Below, piece after piece: positions 1-7,922 of a DNA stretch of 18,294 nucleotides. The notes beneath the pieces were generated by a model. That model was not told the origin of the DNA, searched no databases, and worked only from the letters and a program-made list of their open reading frames with translations. The position numbers and the translations under genes were made by a program. The DNA lies in the NCBI GenBank assembly GCA_964634795.1, contig CAZWLL010000043.1:1-18294 (forward strand), read 5' to 3'. This DNA is from UMGS1696 sp964634795. GTDB taxonomy: Bacteria > Bacillota > Clostridia > Oscillospirales > CAG-272. Positions within the stretch are counted from its first letter, which is position 1, and every line of letters begins with the position of its first letter.

Positions 1-29
1 GTCTGTGTTTTCTTTAATTTTATTATAGC

Positions 30-58
30 TTGAATTGTTACTGTACATATGCTATAAT
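30..58 (+). promoter_or_regulatory. SigA-type promoter of the glycosidase gene
   Basis: A -35 box TTGAAT (30-35) and a -10 box TATAAT (53-58) are separated by exactly 17 bases. The -10 is preceded by TGC, giving an extended -10. Transcription would start near 65, about 30 bases before the start codon at 95. Confidence 0.85.
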
Positions 59-94
59 GCTTTTAACTTACATACCGATAATAGGAGGTATACG

Positions 95-2431
95 ATGAAA
101 AAATACAAAGAAACTGCCGGTGCAGATGAGGAAACTCCATCACGTGCTCAATATTTCAGCTGGATAAACAGCACAAATGAAGGCTCTACGGAAGCACAGA
201 CGCTCACGAATCTGGAATTTTTCAAATTTATGCGTGATCGCTTCGGAATGCAGCTCGATATTTACGCATGGGACGCGGGAAACATGGACGGTGCGGATAA
301 GCTGTACGCCGCACAGCGTAAAGAAACTTTTTCCGTGCAATACCCTCATGGATGGAAGCCGATTGCGGACGCGGCTGCGGAGATAGGCTGCAGACTCGGT
401 GCGTGGTGCGGACCTGACGGATACGGCGACGATCCCGAAACAGAAAAAAACAGACAGGAGCTTTTCGTCTCCCTTTGCCGCGATTTCCATTTTGCACAGT
501 TCAAGCTCGACGGCGTATGCGGTATGCTTCGTGAGGAAAAGCAGCCTGTGTTTGTTGAAACGATGCAGAAATGCAGAAAATACTCTCCCGACCTCATCGT
601 TCTGAACCACAGATTGCCCCTCGGTATCGGTGAGCCTTATGTTACAACATTTTTGTGGAACGGCATTGAAACCTATGTTGACATTCATATAGGCAACCCT
701 AAAACCGCAATGCACCATCGTGCGTTTATCTTTTCACGCGGCAATGTCCCCGATTTGGAACGTTTGGCTGAAGACCACGGTGTGTGCATCTCGTCGTGTC
801 CCGAATACTTTGAAGACGATCTTATTTATCAGGCGTTCGGACGAGATTTGATTCTCGCACCTGAAATTTACGGTAATCCGTGGTTTTTGCGTGATGATGA
901 GCTGCCCATTCTTGCCTCTGTTTATACATTGCACCGCAAGTGGCGTTCTATTCTCGTACACGGTATGCTTCTGCCGTCATCTTACGGTGAGAACGCGGTA
1001 TCACGAGGAGACGGAACGAGGCAGTTTATCTGTACGGGCAACGCTTCATGGAAAGAGCGGCTTATCAAAATAAAGCTTGATGAAGAAATCGGTCTGAAGT
1101 CGTCTGAAACAGGTAAGGTTTCCGTCATTCTGCACCATCCCTACACTGAATTTTTGGGTACATTTACCTATGGCGAGACAGTAGAAATTCCGCTTCATCC
1201 GTTCCGTGCCGCACTTATCGAGTGCTGTCATGCCGAAATCGCCGAGAAAATGCCTACGGATTGCGCGTATCGCGTAATTCATCGAGGCGCTGATATGAAC
1301 GAAAACAGCGTGGACGAAATTGAAGTAGTCGCGGCAAAGCATCCGATTGAATTCCAAGGAAAAATCCTTGCATGCGACGCTCCGTTTGATCATCGCGAAC
1401 AAAACCCCGAGTATCTCGGCAAAACAAAGCGGCTTCCCGCACCCGACACGGCATATGCAAAAACGCTGTATGAATATGCGATGCGCGACGTCGATAACGA
1501 CTCTCTCGAAGCTCGTGCGGTACGTCGTGCAGGCGAAACAAAGTACCCCGCAGTCGAAGAATGCCGACGCGCCTTCTTTGAACAGGACACATATCGTTAC
1601 CGCGGCTGCGACAATAAAGCTTTGTTTGAATCCTCAGATGATACATTCTTTGACGGAAGATCGCGTACCTATGGCGGCGGTAAACGCATAGGCGGCGGAT
1701 GTTTGCGTGTAGATTTCGGTGAAGTCTTTGACGCAGACACAGTGGAAATAGAATATTACGCAACGCGTGAGAATCCCGTGAAGCAGATACTTCCGCAAAT
1801 CGAGCCCGGAGATGCTGAATTCTCCTCCGATCTTGTTGATTTTCATGCTGTGTCACCCGAGGAAACAAAGGAGCTGTGTGCGTATACTATGCCGTATGTC
1901 GTTGAGGTAACACATGAAATCGCATATGATTATGGTGTACGCTGCCGTACAGCTTATAAAATCGACAGCTCAATACGCTATTTCCGTCTGCCGAACCCGA
2001 TGGACCGCCTGTTCTCGGTAAAACTGAAAAAGAACGGCACACAAATCGATACTCCGCAAGCTCACGCGAACAATCTGATGGCACCCGACTTCCCGGTACA
2101 GTTCATCGAAGAAGCTGAGGTTGTTGTTCCGCGTGCCGGCAAGCTGGCAATCGCAGTGGGCGGCACACATGGCGCAGAGGGTGTTGCTGTCACGGTCGAA
2201 ATCGACGGCAAACGATATGGTTGTCCCGACCGCGCGGTATCCTATCCGTCCAATATGTGGGAGCACTATGTTATCACGCCCTCGTCCGACACGACGTTCT
2301 ATTTCCCCGTAACAGAAGAAATGGCGGGAAAATCCGCGACAATTACGCTTCTGTTCCGTGAAAAGCACGAACCGAATCAGAATACGGGATCAACGGCGGA
2401 CACGGACATTTATTGGTGTCCCGAGCATTGA
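95..2431 (+). CDS. Putative cytoplasmic glycoside hydrolase, alpha-galactosidase-like (clan GH-D-like TIM barrel)
   Basis: 778 aa. The start at 95 is chosen because AGGAGG lies at 83-88; an in-frame TTG at 35 falls upstream of the -10 box and so outside the transcript. There is no signal peptide or membrane segment, so the protein should be cytoplasmic. Residues about 20-300 look like the catalytic barrel of GH27/GH36-type retaining alpha-glycosidases: DIYAWDAG (55-62), RLGAWCGPDGYG (100-111) and FKLDGV (136-141). Asp139 is the probable nucleophile by analogy with the K-x-D motif of GH36. The acid/base is less clear; acidic residues around ETYVD (192-196) are candidates. Residues about 300-380 resemble the C-terminal beta-sandwich of this clan. 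Residues about 505-640 and 665-757 look like galactose-binding-type beta-sandwiches that could bind carbohydrate. The family is inferred from motifs and the substrate is unknown. The next gene encodes a sugar-binding lipoprotein, which fits uptake followed by hydrolysis. Confidence 0.72.
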   Translation: MKKYKETAGADEETPSRAQYFSWINSTNEGSTEAQTLTNLEFFKFMRDRFGMQLDIYAWDAGNMDGADKLYAAQRKETFSVQYPHGWKPIADAAAEIGCRLGAWCGPDGYGDDPETEKNRQELFVSLCRDFHFAQFKLDGVCGMLREEKQPVFVETMQKCRKYSPDLIVLNHRLPLGIGEPYVTTFLWNGIETYVDIHIGNPKTAMHHRAFIFSRGNVPDLERLAEDHGVCISSCPEYFEDDLIYQAFGRDLILAPEIYGNPWFLRDDELPILASVYTLHRKWRSILVHGMLLPSSYGENAVSRGDGTRQFICTGNASWKERLIKIKLDEEIGLKSSETGKVSVILHHPYTEFLGTFTYGETVEIPLHPFRAALIECCHAEIAEKMPTDCAYRVIHRGADMNENSVDEIEVVAAKHPIEFQGKILACDAPFDHREQNPEYLGKTKRLPAPDTAYAKTLYEYAMRDVDNDSLEARAVRRAGETKYPAVEECRRAFFEQDTYRYRGCDNKALFESSDDTFFDGRSRTYGGGKRIGGGCLRVDFGEVFDADTVEIEYYATRENPVKQILPQIEPGDAEFSSDLVDFHAVSPEETKELCAYTMPYVVEVTHEIAYDYGVRCRTAYKIDSSIRYFRLPNPMDRLFSVKLKKNGTQIDTPQAHANNLMAPDFPVQFIEEAEVVVPRAGKLAIAVGGTHGAEGVAVTVEIDGKRYGCPDRAVSYPSNMWEHYVITPSSDTTFYFPVTEEMAGKSATITLLFREKHEPNQNTGSTADTDIYWCPEH

Positions 2432-2449
2432 ATTCACGATTCGGTTTCG

Positions 2450-2524
2450 GTACATGATATACATATATCGGCGTACGATTGTGTACAAAAATGCTTATGC
2501 GGTGTTGTCGGAATATCCGAACAA
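2450..2524. promoter_or_regulatory. Two imperfect palindromes upstream of the solute-binding protein promoter
   Basis: The first runs 2450-2476: GTAC and GATATA on the left mirror ATATATC and GTAC on the right. The second runs 2505-2524: TTGTCGGA, centre ATA, then TCCG and ACAA with one extra base. They sit about 95-120 and 47-66 bases upstream of the -35 box at 2571. No T-tract follows either, so they look more like protein-binding sites than terminators. The regulator is unknown. Confidence 0.35.
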
Positions 2525-2570
2525 TACCCGATATTAAACAAAATAACAGTGCAAAACAATCAAGATGATG

Positions 2571-2599
2571 TTGACAACCACGCTTTCCGATGCTATAAT
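2571..2599 (+). promoter_or_regulatory. Consensus SigA promoter of the solute-binding protein gene
   Basis: A perfect TTGACA (2571-2576), a 17-base spacer and a perfect TATAAT (2594-2599) preceded by TGC. The predicted start of transcription is near 2606, giving a leader of about 42 bases. A promoter this strong, with operator-like palindromes upstream, suggests repression or high expression on demand. Confidence 0.9.
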
Positions 2600-2647
2600 C
2601 CCACATAGAAATCTATTTTGCGGAAATATTTAAATCAGGAGGCTGCT

Positions 2648-4129
2648 ATGAAAAAGCACAACATCACATCGCTCATTCTCGCACTGCTGATTACTATGTC
2701 TGTAGGAACAGCATGCGCCGAAGAAACGAGTACCGAATCCACTGAAACAACAACGGAAACCTCTGCACAGACCGAAACAACTGCAGAAGAGACAGAAACG
2801 ACACGATACGCCGCGGATCTGCCGGAGCGTGATTTCAACGGTGAAACATTTACGTTTTACGCACGTATATACTCCGGTACATGGGATGCGGGCGATTTGC
2901 TTACAGATGGAATAACAGGCGAAAAAATCAATGACGCTTTGTATGAGCGGCAGACTTATATTGAGGACACATACAATCTGTCGCTGAGCGTTGTACAAAG
3001 CGGAAGTGACGATATTCTTTCCAACGTGAAAACATTTGTCAACTCAGGAGACACAACTTATCAGGCAATTGTCGGTAAAGTTTACAATATGGCGTCTCTG
3101 ACATTATCGTCGATGCTGTACGATCTTCATGAAGTGGATAATATCGACCTTTCACAACCGTGGTGGGGTCAGGTTATGAATAATTCAGTATCCATAGGCG
3201 GCAAACAGCATTACGCAGTGGGAGATCTCTTTATCGTAGATAATCAGGCAGAGAGAATCTACTACTTTAACAAAGGGCTTGCGGAAAAACTCGGTCTCGG
3301 CAATCTCTATGAAACAGTGCGTGAGGGCAAGTGGACAATCGATACCTTCATGGAATGCAACGAAACCGCGCTTATGGATTTAAACGGAGACGGAGAATAC
3401 ACCAGAGACGCGGATCAATACGGAACCATGGCACAGCCGCAGCATCTCGGCTTGGGTCTGTATATCGGCGCAGGACAGATGGTAATCGGCAAGGATGAAA
3501 ACGACCTTCCGTATTTTCAGGCAGCGCAGTCTGATGCTATAGATGTAATGGTCAACATTGCCGAAAAAATCGGAAGCAATCCCGCAATCAGCACCAGCAC
3601 CGACTCGACACTCAGCTCACTTTATCCTGACAACCTCGTATATTTCACGGAAGGACGTGTGCTCTTCAGTCCTGAGGTTCTCAAGCACATCGAATCAATG
3701 CGTGACAGCGATGTTGATATCGGTATTTTGCCGCTTCCGAAATATACCGAAGAACAAGAAAACTACTATTGCTACGCAGACGGTCACTGCGTCAATGCAG
3801 TGGGTGTTCCGATTACAAATACCGAAAGCGAGAAAATCGGATTTGTATTGGAAGCTATGTCGGCAGAATCGAAGAACAATCTGACACCGGCGTATTTTGA
3901 AGTTTGCCTGACCGATAAATATGTACGTGATGCCGATTCCGCGGAAATGCTCTCTCTTGTAATGGAAAGCGCCGTGCTGGATCTCGGCGAGGTGTTCCAG
4001 TGGAACAATATCACAAGTACCGTATCCGAGGCAATCAATAAAGGATCATCCATAGCATCAACCATTACCTCAAACGAAACCATTGTAAATAAATACATTG
4101 AAAAAGCAATCGAAACGATAGTCGGATAG
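2648..4129 (+). CDS. Extracellular solute-binding lipoprotein of a carbohydrate ABC transporter (family 1-like)
   Basis: 493 aa. The start at 2648 follows AGGAGG (2637-2642); an in-frame TTG at 2618 has no ribosome site. Residues 1-22 are a signal peptide ending in GTAC with the likely lipidated Cys23. This is a weak lipobox, but similar ones occur in clostridial binding proteins. Residues about 25-52 are a Thr/Glu-rich linker between the lipid anchor and the folded domain. From about residue 58 the sequence resembles large clostridial sugar-binding proteins: DFNGETFTFYA (62-72), LTDGITGEKINDALYER, then VYNM and an acidic and aromatic ligand-cleft region. DLNGDGEYTRDAD (244-256) is an EF-hand-like calcium loop, a feature often inserted in such proteins. 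Permease and ATPase genes are not in the window, so the partner must be encoded elsewhere, as is common for multi-substrate systems with a shared ATPase. The ligand is unknown. Confidence 0.85.
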   Translation: MKKHNITSLILALLITMSVGTACAEETSTESTETTTETSAQTETTAEETETTRYAADLPERDFNGETFTFYARIYSGTWDAGDLLTDGITGEKINDALYERQTYIEDTYNLSLSVVQSGSDDILSNVKTFVNSGDTTYQAIVGKVYNMASLTLSSMLYDLHEVDNIDLSQPWWGQVMNNSVSIGGKQHYAVGDLFIVDNQAERIYYFNKGLAEKLGLGNLYETVREGKWTIDTFMECNETALMDLNGDGEYTRDADQYGTMAQPQHLGLGLYIGAGQMVIGKDENDLPYFQAAQSDAIDVMVNIAEKIGSNPAISTSTDSTLSSLYPDNLVYFTEGRVLFSPEVLKHIESMRDSDVDIGILPLPKYTEEQENYYCYADGHCVNAVGVPITNTESEKIGFVLEAMSAESKNNLTPAYFEVCLTDKYVRDADSAEMLSLVMESAVLDLGEVFQWNNITSTVSEAINKGSSIASTITSNETIVNKYIEKAIETIVG

Positions 4130-4175
4130 GATATTTTTCAATTTAATAGCAGAGATAACAGTCTTTCACTCAAAC

Positions 4176-4230
4176 CGGTCATTCTTCAAGCATCAATGAT
4201 GTTAGAAGAATGGCCGTTTCTGCTTTTTTA
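4176..4230 (+). terminator. Rho-independent terminator of the solute-binding protein gene
   Basis: CGGTCATTCTTC (4176-4187) pairs with GAAGAATGGCCG (4205-4216) over 12 bp with one G-T wobble. The loop holds a small CATC/GATG stem. The T-rich tail TTTCTGCTTTTTT follows. Confidence 0.85.
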
Positions 4231-4706
4231 AGTTCGCGGCGGCTCTCGGTGGCGGTGCATTCCGCTCTGCGGTCCGTGACGTGAAAAATATATGTTCCCA
4301 AGGACCGTTTCTAACCTGCGGTTACATAGGAACAGTTCCGACGGGCATCCGCTCTCGGTAGGAGCATGTCAGAAACAGCGTTAGAAACAGCATCAGGAAC
4401 ACCGAAATAAGCCTTAAAAAGCCTTTAAAAGCGTGTATTGCAGCTCAAACACCGTCTCTGTTCTTTTGTTCCTGAAATAACTACTATAATTAGAAAAGGT
4501 AAGATATATAGCTTATACAGCATATAAACAATACATTTATACTTACATAGGATTTTTCGGATACAAGGAACATGTAAGGGAAGGGAAGACGTTATTTTAC
4601 AGAGGAATGCTGTTTTTCCGATGTCGTGGGCGATGATTTGCCGACGTAAAATAGAGATTGGCGGAATTCAGACGAACAATTAATACGATGTGTCCCTCTC
4701 GGCAGC
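4231..4706. other. Intergenic region without a recognisable gene
   Basis: No ORF with a ribosome site was found. Two self-complementary blocks stand out. In the first, GTTTCTAAC (4307-4315) pairs with GTTAGAAAC (4380-4388) and encloses GGAACAGTTCC (4329-4339) and a GCTC/GAGC hairpin (4351-4365). In the second, TATTTTAC (4593-4600) pairs with GTAAAATA (4646-4653) and encloses GGAA/TTCC and GTC-GGC/GCC-GAC arms. Either could be a small structured RNA or a decayed element. A TATAAT at 4485-4490 lacks a convincing -35 box. Confidence 0.4.
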
Positions 4707-4739
4707 AAAAAGCGACAGCCTCATCAAAGAGACTGCCGC
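4707..4739 (-). terminator. Minus-strand terminator of the SLH-lipase operon
   Basis: Read on the minus strand, GCGGCAGTCTC, a TTTGAT loop and GAGGCTGTCGC form an 11-bp stem that is fully paired if two G-U wobbles are allowed, followed by TTTTT (4711-4707). On the plus strand the same two positions are mismatches, so the hairpin is built for minus-strand RNA. It lies 234 bases past the stop at 4973 as assembled, but about 80 bases if the N gap is spurious. Confidence 0.75.
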
Positions 4740-4744
4740 TTTAC

Positions 4745-4954
4745 CTATTCAATTATCACTTGCTCTCAACTGCCAAGCTTGGGAGTGGGATGGTTGTCTN
4801 NNNNNNNNNNNNNNNNNNNNNNNNNNNNNNNNNNNNNNNNNNNNNNNNNNNNNNNNNNNNNNNNNNNNNNNNNNNNNNNNNNNNNNNNNNNNNNNNNNNC
4901 TATTCAATTATCACTTGCTCTCAACTGCCAAGCTTGGGAGTGGGATGGTTGTCT
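4745..4954. repeat. Exact 55-bp direct repeat flanking a 100-N scaffold gap
   Basis: Bases 4745-4799 and 4900-4954 are identical over all 55 positions. They end and begin exactly at the edges of a run of 100 N (4800-4899). This pattern is expected when two contigs sharing a k=55 graph overlap are joined with a fixed-length gap instead of being merged. The real sequence is probably continuous with one copy, although a genuine repeat cannot be excluded. Confidence 0.85.
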
Positions 4955-4972
4955 ATACTATTCAGTTGAAGT

Positions 4973-7843
4973 TCATTCCCACTCACAGAATCGCATCAGC
5001 ATGACCGCGAGCTGCGCACGTGTCGTGCATCCCTGCGGATCCAGTACAGATGCGTTATTCTCAGCCTGATATGCCGCAACACCGCTTCCGCAGCCCCACT
5101 GCATAGCGGGAACGGCGTATTCCGCGATATCGAAGGCGTCATCGTAATCCAGAATATTTGTGTCCTCGCCGACGCTGACATCATATCCTTTATACATTGC
5201 GTAACGGTAGAGAATCGTGACAAGCTGCTCATGGGTCATGATGTCGTCCACACCGAATCTGCCGTCGTCATAACCCGTTGTAATGCCTTCGCTTGCCGCC
5301 CAGCGGATTGCTTCGGTATACCATGCGTTAGGCTGCACATCCGTGAACTGCAATGCGTAGTTGACAATCGGACTGCCTTCCAGTCGCCACAGAACGGTCA
5401 GCACCATTGCTCGGTTTGTACCGTCCTCGGGTGCGAATGTGCTCTCTGATGTACCGTTCATCAGATTTTCCGCCAGCACATATTCCACACCGCTCCGATA
5501 CCAAGCGTCTGCAGGCAAATCGGAGAAATCCGAATACTGAGGTGTCACGGCAGGCAGCTCATCGAAAGTCGCCTGTACCGTAACCGCACTCTCTGGCATC
5601 GTGAACGTGCAGTCACCATCTCCGAGAGCCGTGATTGTCGGCGTCTGACCGTTTTCGGCGGTCACCGTCAGCGCGGACAGGGTATAGCCGTCATTAGGAA
5701 CAACCTTTACTGTAATGACCTCTCCCGCAGCAGCGTAATCAGCAGACAGCTGCAGTACGCCGTACTCGGAAGTCTCCGCCGTCAGCGCATAGCTCTTTGT
5801 TTCCTTGCTCTTGTTCTGTCTGTTTTTCTGCAGCGCAGCTACAGCGTTATAGAAATACGCCAAGAGGTCGTATTGTGCATCACACGACGGCTTTGTTTTC
5901 TCGCTGTCGTACTCCATTGTGCGTACCCAGGAGAGAATAACTTCGTTGTTGTGTACGCGCATATATTTTCCGACATTGGTGTACAGAGTTACGGCGGTGT
6001 TGAGCTGCATCAGCATAAGCTGCAGGAAGCTGTTCTTCGCTTTTTGTTCCTCGCTCAGCTCCGTTCCTACTGCCGCTGCCGCGATAAACTTCACAAACGG
6101 TTTTATAAATGCCTCACGGTCGGTCAGGCGTACAGGTAGATTTTCTTTCTCGAGATTCGTAAATTCGGCATTTTCGACACACGCGTCAAGGAGTTTGCCT
6201 ATGCTTTTTACTGTGGCATCATAAACGATTTTTGCGTAGGCAGAATAGGTGAATCCGTTCCGGGCATCGGTATCATTTTCGGAAATAGCAGCCGCAGCCT
6301 CAATCAGAGCATCTTTTTCGGGAGAATCAGGCAGCTGTCGGCAGAAGCTGTCGATAAAAGCGGCGTATGCTTCGTTGTACAGCTCCTCGTCTGTCAAAGC
6401 CGCTGCGTTTGTTTCCGTAGGCATCAGCTGTATAACAAGCTTGACAAGCAGTTTTGCAAGTTTTACGAGGTCCTGCACATTAATCTCGGCGTCTTCACCG
6501 AACTGGTCGACACAGCCCTGCAGTACGGAATACAGCAAAAGACCGACTCCCGAAACTATTGCGTCCGTTTTATTTTCATCGTTCGTAATCTGTGCGATTA
6601 AACGGCTCATATCATGACCGTCACCGCCGAACATCAGCACCATCAATGTGCAAAGCATATCCTGGTAGCGGTCATCCACGTAGCTGTCACGATTCTTAAC
6701 GAGGTAATTCGTCAGATAAGCGACACGTTCCTCTAAAAAAGTCTCCTGTGTCAGCGCAGAGCTTTCATCGTGCAGAATGGCTCCGCTCGCAGTATCGACA
6801 CACATGGCAGCAAACGTATCGGGATCACCGCCGCCGTTTACATAGATATCATATACATATTTATTCGTATTCTGCAGGAACGAGAGCATCAGTGCCTTTG
6901 TATCCGCATCATCTGTCGGCAGAAGTGTATCCTGACCATACCGAGTGAAGCCCCAGGTGGAGAACGGAGTCATTTTGACAGGGTCATACGAGGCGTAATA
7001 ATTGTGGATTCCGTTGTAGAAGCTGTCACGCGGATTCGCGCCGTTTTGCGGCAATACTGTATTCGGCGTTCCGAATGTGTAGGCATATACGTTCTGCGAA
7101 TCGGCGTGGATTTTCTCACCCGTTTTGCCGAGCTCATAGCCTTCGGCCATAGCAGCGCCGATCAGGTTTGCGACTGCCGCACCTCTGCTGTAGCCTACCG
7201 TCCAAACCTTCAGTGTCTTGCCTGAAAAGATATCGCTGTGTTCGGAAACATATTCATCGGCAAAATCGAGCGCGATATCTCTTCCCGTTTTAAAGCCGAG
7301 GTGAAGACCATCCTCCGTTGTTTCACCGACATTGAAGTTTCCGCTCCATTCAATCTCATATCCCGCACTGCGCGGAACCATGGCGAGAAGTACGGTATCA
7401 TTGTCAAGGCATTTGTATGCAACTGCGACACCGAGCGTATTCTCATTCATCTTCTTATTGTAGTATTCGTTGACTTCTGTTTCCTCAAATCCAAGCTGTT
7501 CGAGAAGATTTTCAACGTTGCGGCTGCGCATATTGTACGCATCCTCGGAGCGATCGTAGCTGCAGCTGCTGATGGATGCCGCAGCGAGCTGCATGGACAT
7601 AGTGGCAAGATGCGCGTTTGTCTCATAGGATGATGCTTCGAAGTATGCGTCGCTGTATACGTAGGTATCGGGCAAATCTCCTATTTCCGTACCGCCCTCA
7701 TGCGGATCAAAATAGAATGTTCCGCGAATCTGCGAGCGCTCACATTCATTCTGATATCCTGCTGCCATAGAGGGAACGCACAGACCGAACACCATACTCA
7801 GTGCCAGGGCAAGCACTCCCAGCCGATAAGCTTTTGTTTTCAT
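4973..7843 (-). CDS. Secreted SLH-anchored class-3-lipase-like hydrolase (short paralogue)
   Basis: 956 aa. The ATG at 7843 is preceded by GAAAGG at a slightly long spacing. Residues 1-28 are a Sec signal peptide (cleavage near SMAA). Residues about 60-645 are an alpha/beta-hydrolase module. VGYSRGAA carries the nucleophile elbow GXSXG with Ser219. The acid is probably Asp287 in YDPVKMTPF. His631 in RVHNNEVILSWVR is the best histidine candidate because the upstream paralogue keeps the same H-x(2)-x-E-[IV]-x(2)-x-W-x-R pattern. A long, mostly helical insertion (about 310-620) separates acid and histidine. Residues about 695-760 resemble an InlB-type or bacterial repeat beta domain, ending in FTMPESAVTVQATF. 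Three SLH domains follow (about 772-820, 833-885, 893-950), expected to bind pyruvylated secondary wall polymer. The protein is therefore displayed on the cell surface. Lipase, esterase or another acyl-hydrolase activity cannot be told apart. It is second in an operon after its larger paralogue. Confidence 0.82.
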   Translation of the reverse strand: MKTKAYRLGVLALALSMVFGLCVPSMAAGYQNECERSQIRGTFYFDPHEGGTEIGDLPDTYVYSDAYFEASSYETNAHLATMSMQLAAASISSCSYDRSEDAYNMRSRNVENLLEQLGFEETEVNEYYNKKMNENTLGVAVAYKCLDNDTVLLAMVPRSAGYEIEWSGNFNVGETTEDGLHLGFKTGRDIALDFADEYVSEHSDIFSGKTLKVWTVGYSRGAAVANLIGAAMAEGYELGKTGEKIHADSQNVYAYTFGTPNTVLPQNGANPRDSFYNGIHNYYASYDPVKMTPFSTWGFTRYGQDTLLPTDDADTKALMLSFLQNTNKYVYDIYVNGGGDPDTFAAMCVDTASGAILHDESSALTQETFLEERVAYLTNYLVKNRDSYVDDRYQDMLCTLMVLMFGGDGHDMSRLIAQITNDENKTDAIVSGVGLLLYSVLQGCVDQFGEDAEINVQDLVKLAKLLVKLVIQLMPTETNAAALTDEELYNEAYAAFIDSFCRQLPDSPEKDALIEAAAAISENDTDARNGFTYSAYAKIVYDATVKSIGKLLDACVENAEFTNLEKENLPVRLTDREAFIKPFVKFIAAAAVGTELSEEQKAKNSFLQLMLMQLNTAVTLYTNVGKYMRVHNNEVILSWVRTMEYDSEKTKPSCDAQYDLLAYFYNAVAALQKNRQNKSKETKSYALTAETSEYGVLQLSADYAAAGEVITVKVVPNDGYTLSALTVTAENGQTPTITALGDGDCTFTMPESAVTVQATFDELPAVTPQYSDFSDLPADAWYRSGVEYVLAENLMNGTSESTFAPEDGTNRAMVLTVLWRLEGSPIVNYALQFTDVQPNAWYTEAIRWAASEGITTGYDDGRFGVDDIMTHEQLVTILYRYAMYKGYDVSVGEDTNILDYDDAFDIAEYAVPAMQWGCGSGVAAYQAENNASVLDPQGCTTRAQLAVMLMRFCEWE

Positions 7844-7873
7844 ATTGTATGTCTGCCTTTCTTATTAAAGAGC

Positions 7874-7909
7874 AAGGGGAGAAAACAGGATTTCTCTCTT
7901 TCTCCCCTT
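7874..7909 (-). other. Strong hairpin between the two SLH-lipase genes
   Basis: AAGGGGAGAAA (7874-7884) and TTTCTCCCCTT (7899-7909) form a perfect 11-bp stem with a 14-base loop in the 79-base intergenic space. On the minus strand it is followed by GCTCTTTAATAAG, a poor T-tract. It is therefore more likely an RNA-processing or stability element, or a leaky terminator setting the ratio of the two proteins, than a full terminator. No separate promoter is apparent for the downstream gene. Confidence 0.6.
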
Positions 7910-7922
7910 ACTTCTGTTTACT

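Noticed and set aside
35..94. N-terminal extension of the glycosidase by 20 codons
   Set aside because: The start would be TTG located upstream of the -10 box, hence not transcribed, whereas AGGAGG precedes the ATG at 95.
4745..4954. CRISPR-like or insertion-sequence repeat, or vector contamination because of the CCAAGCTTGG segment
   Set aside because: There are only two copies, placed exactly at the gap edges, which an assembly overlap explains better; the sequence beyond the HindIII-like site does not look like a common vector polylinker.
4658..5069. Open frames running through the N block
   Set aside because: They exist only because N is read as an open codon; the apparent repeated peptide is the duplicated 55-mer.
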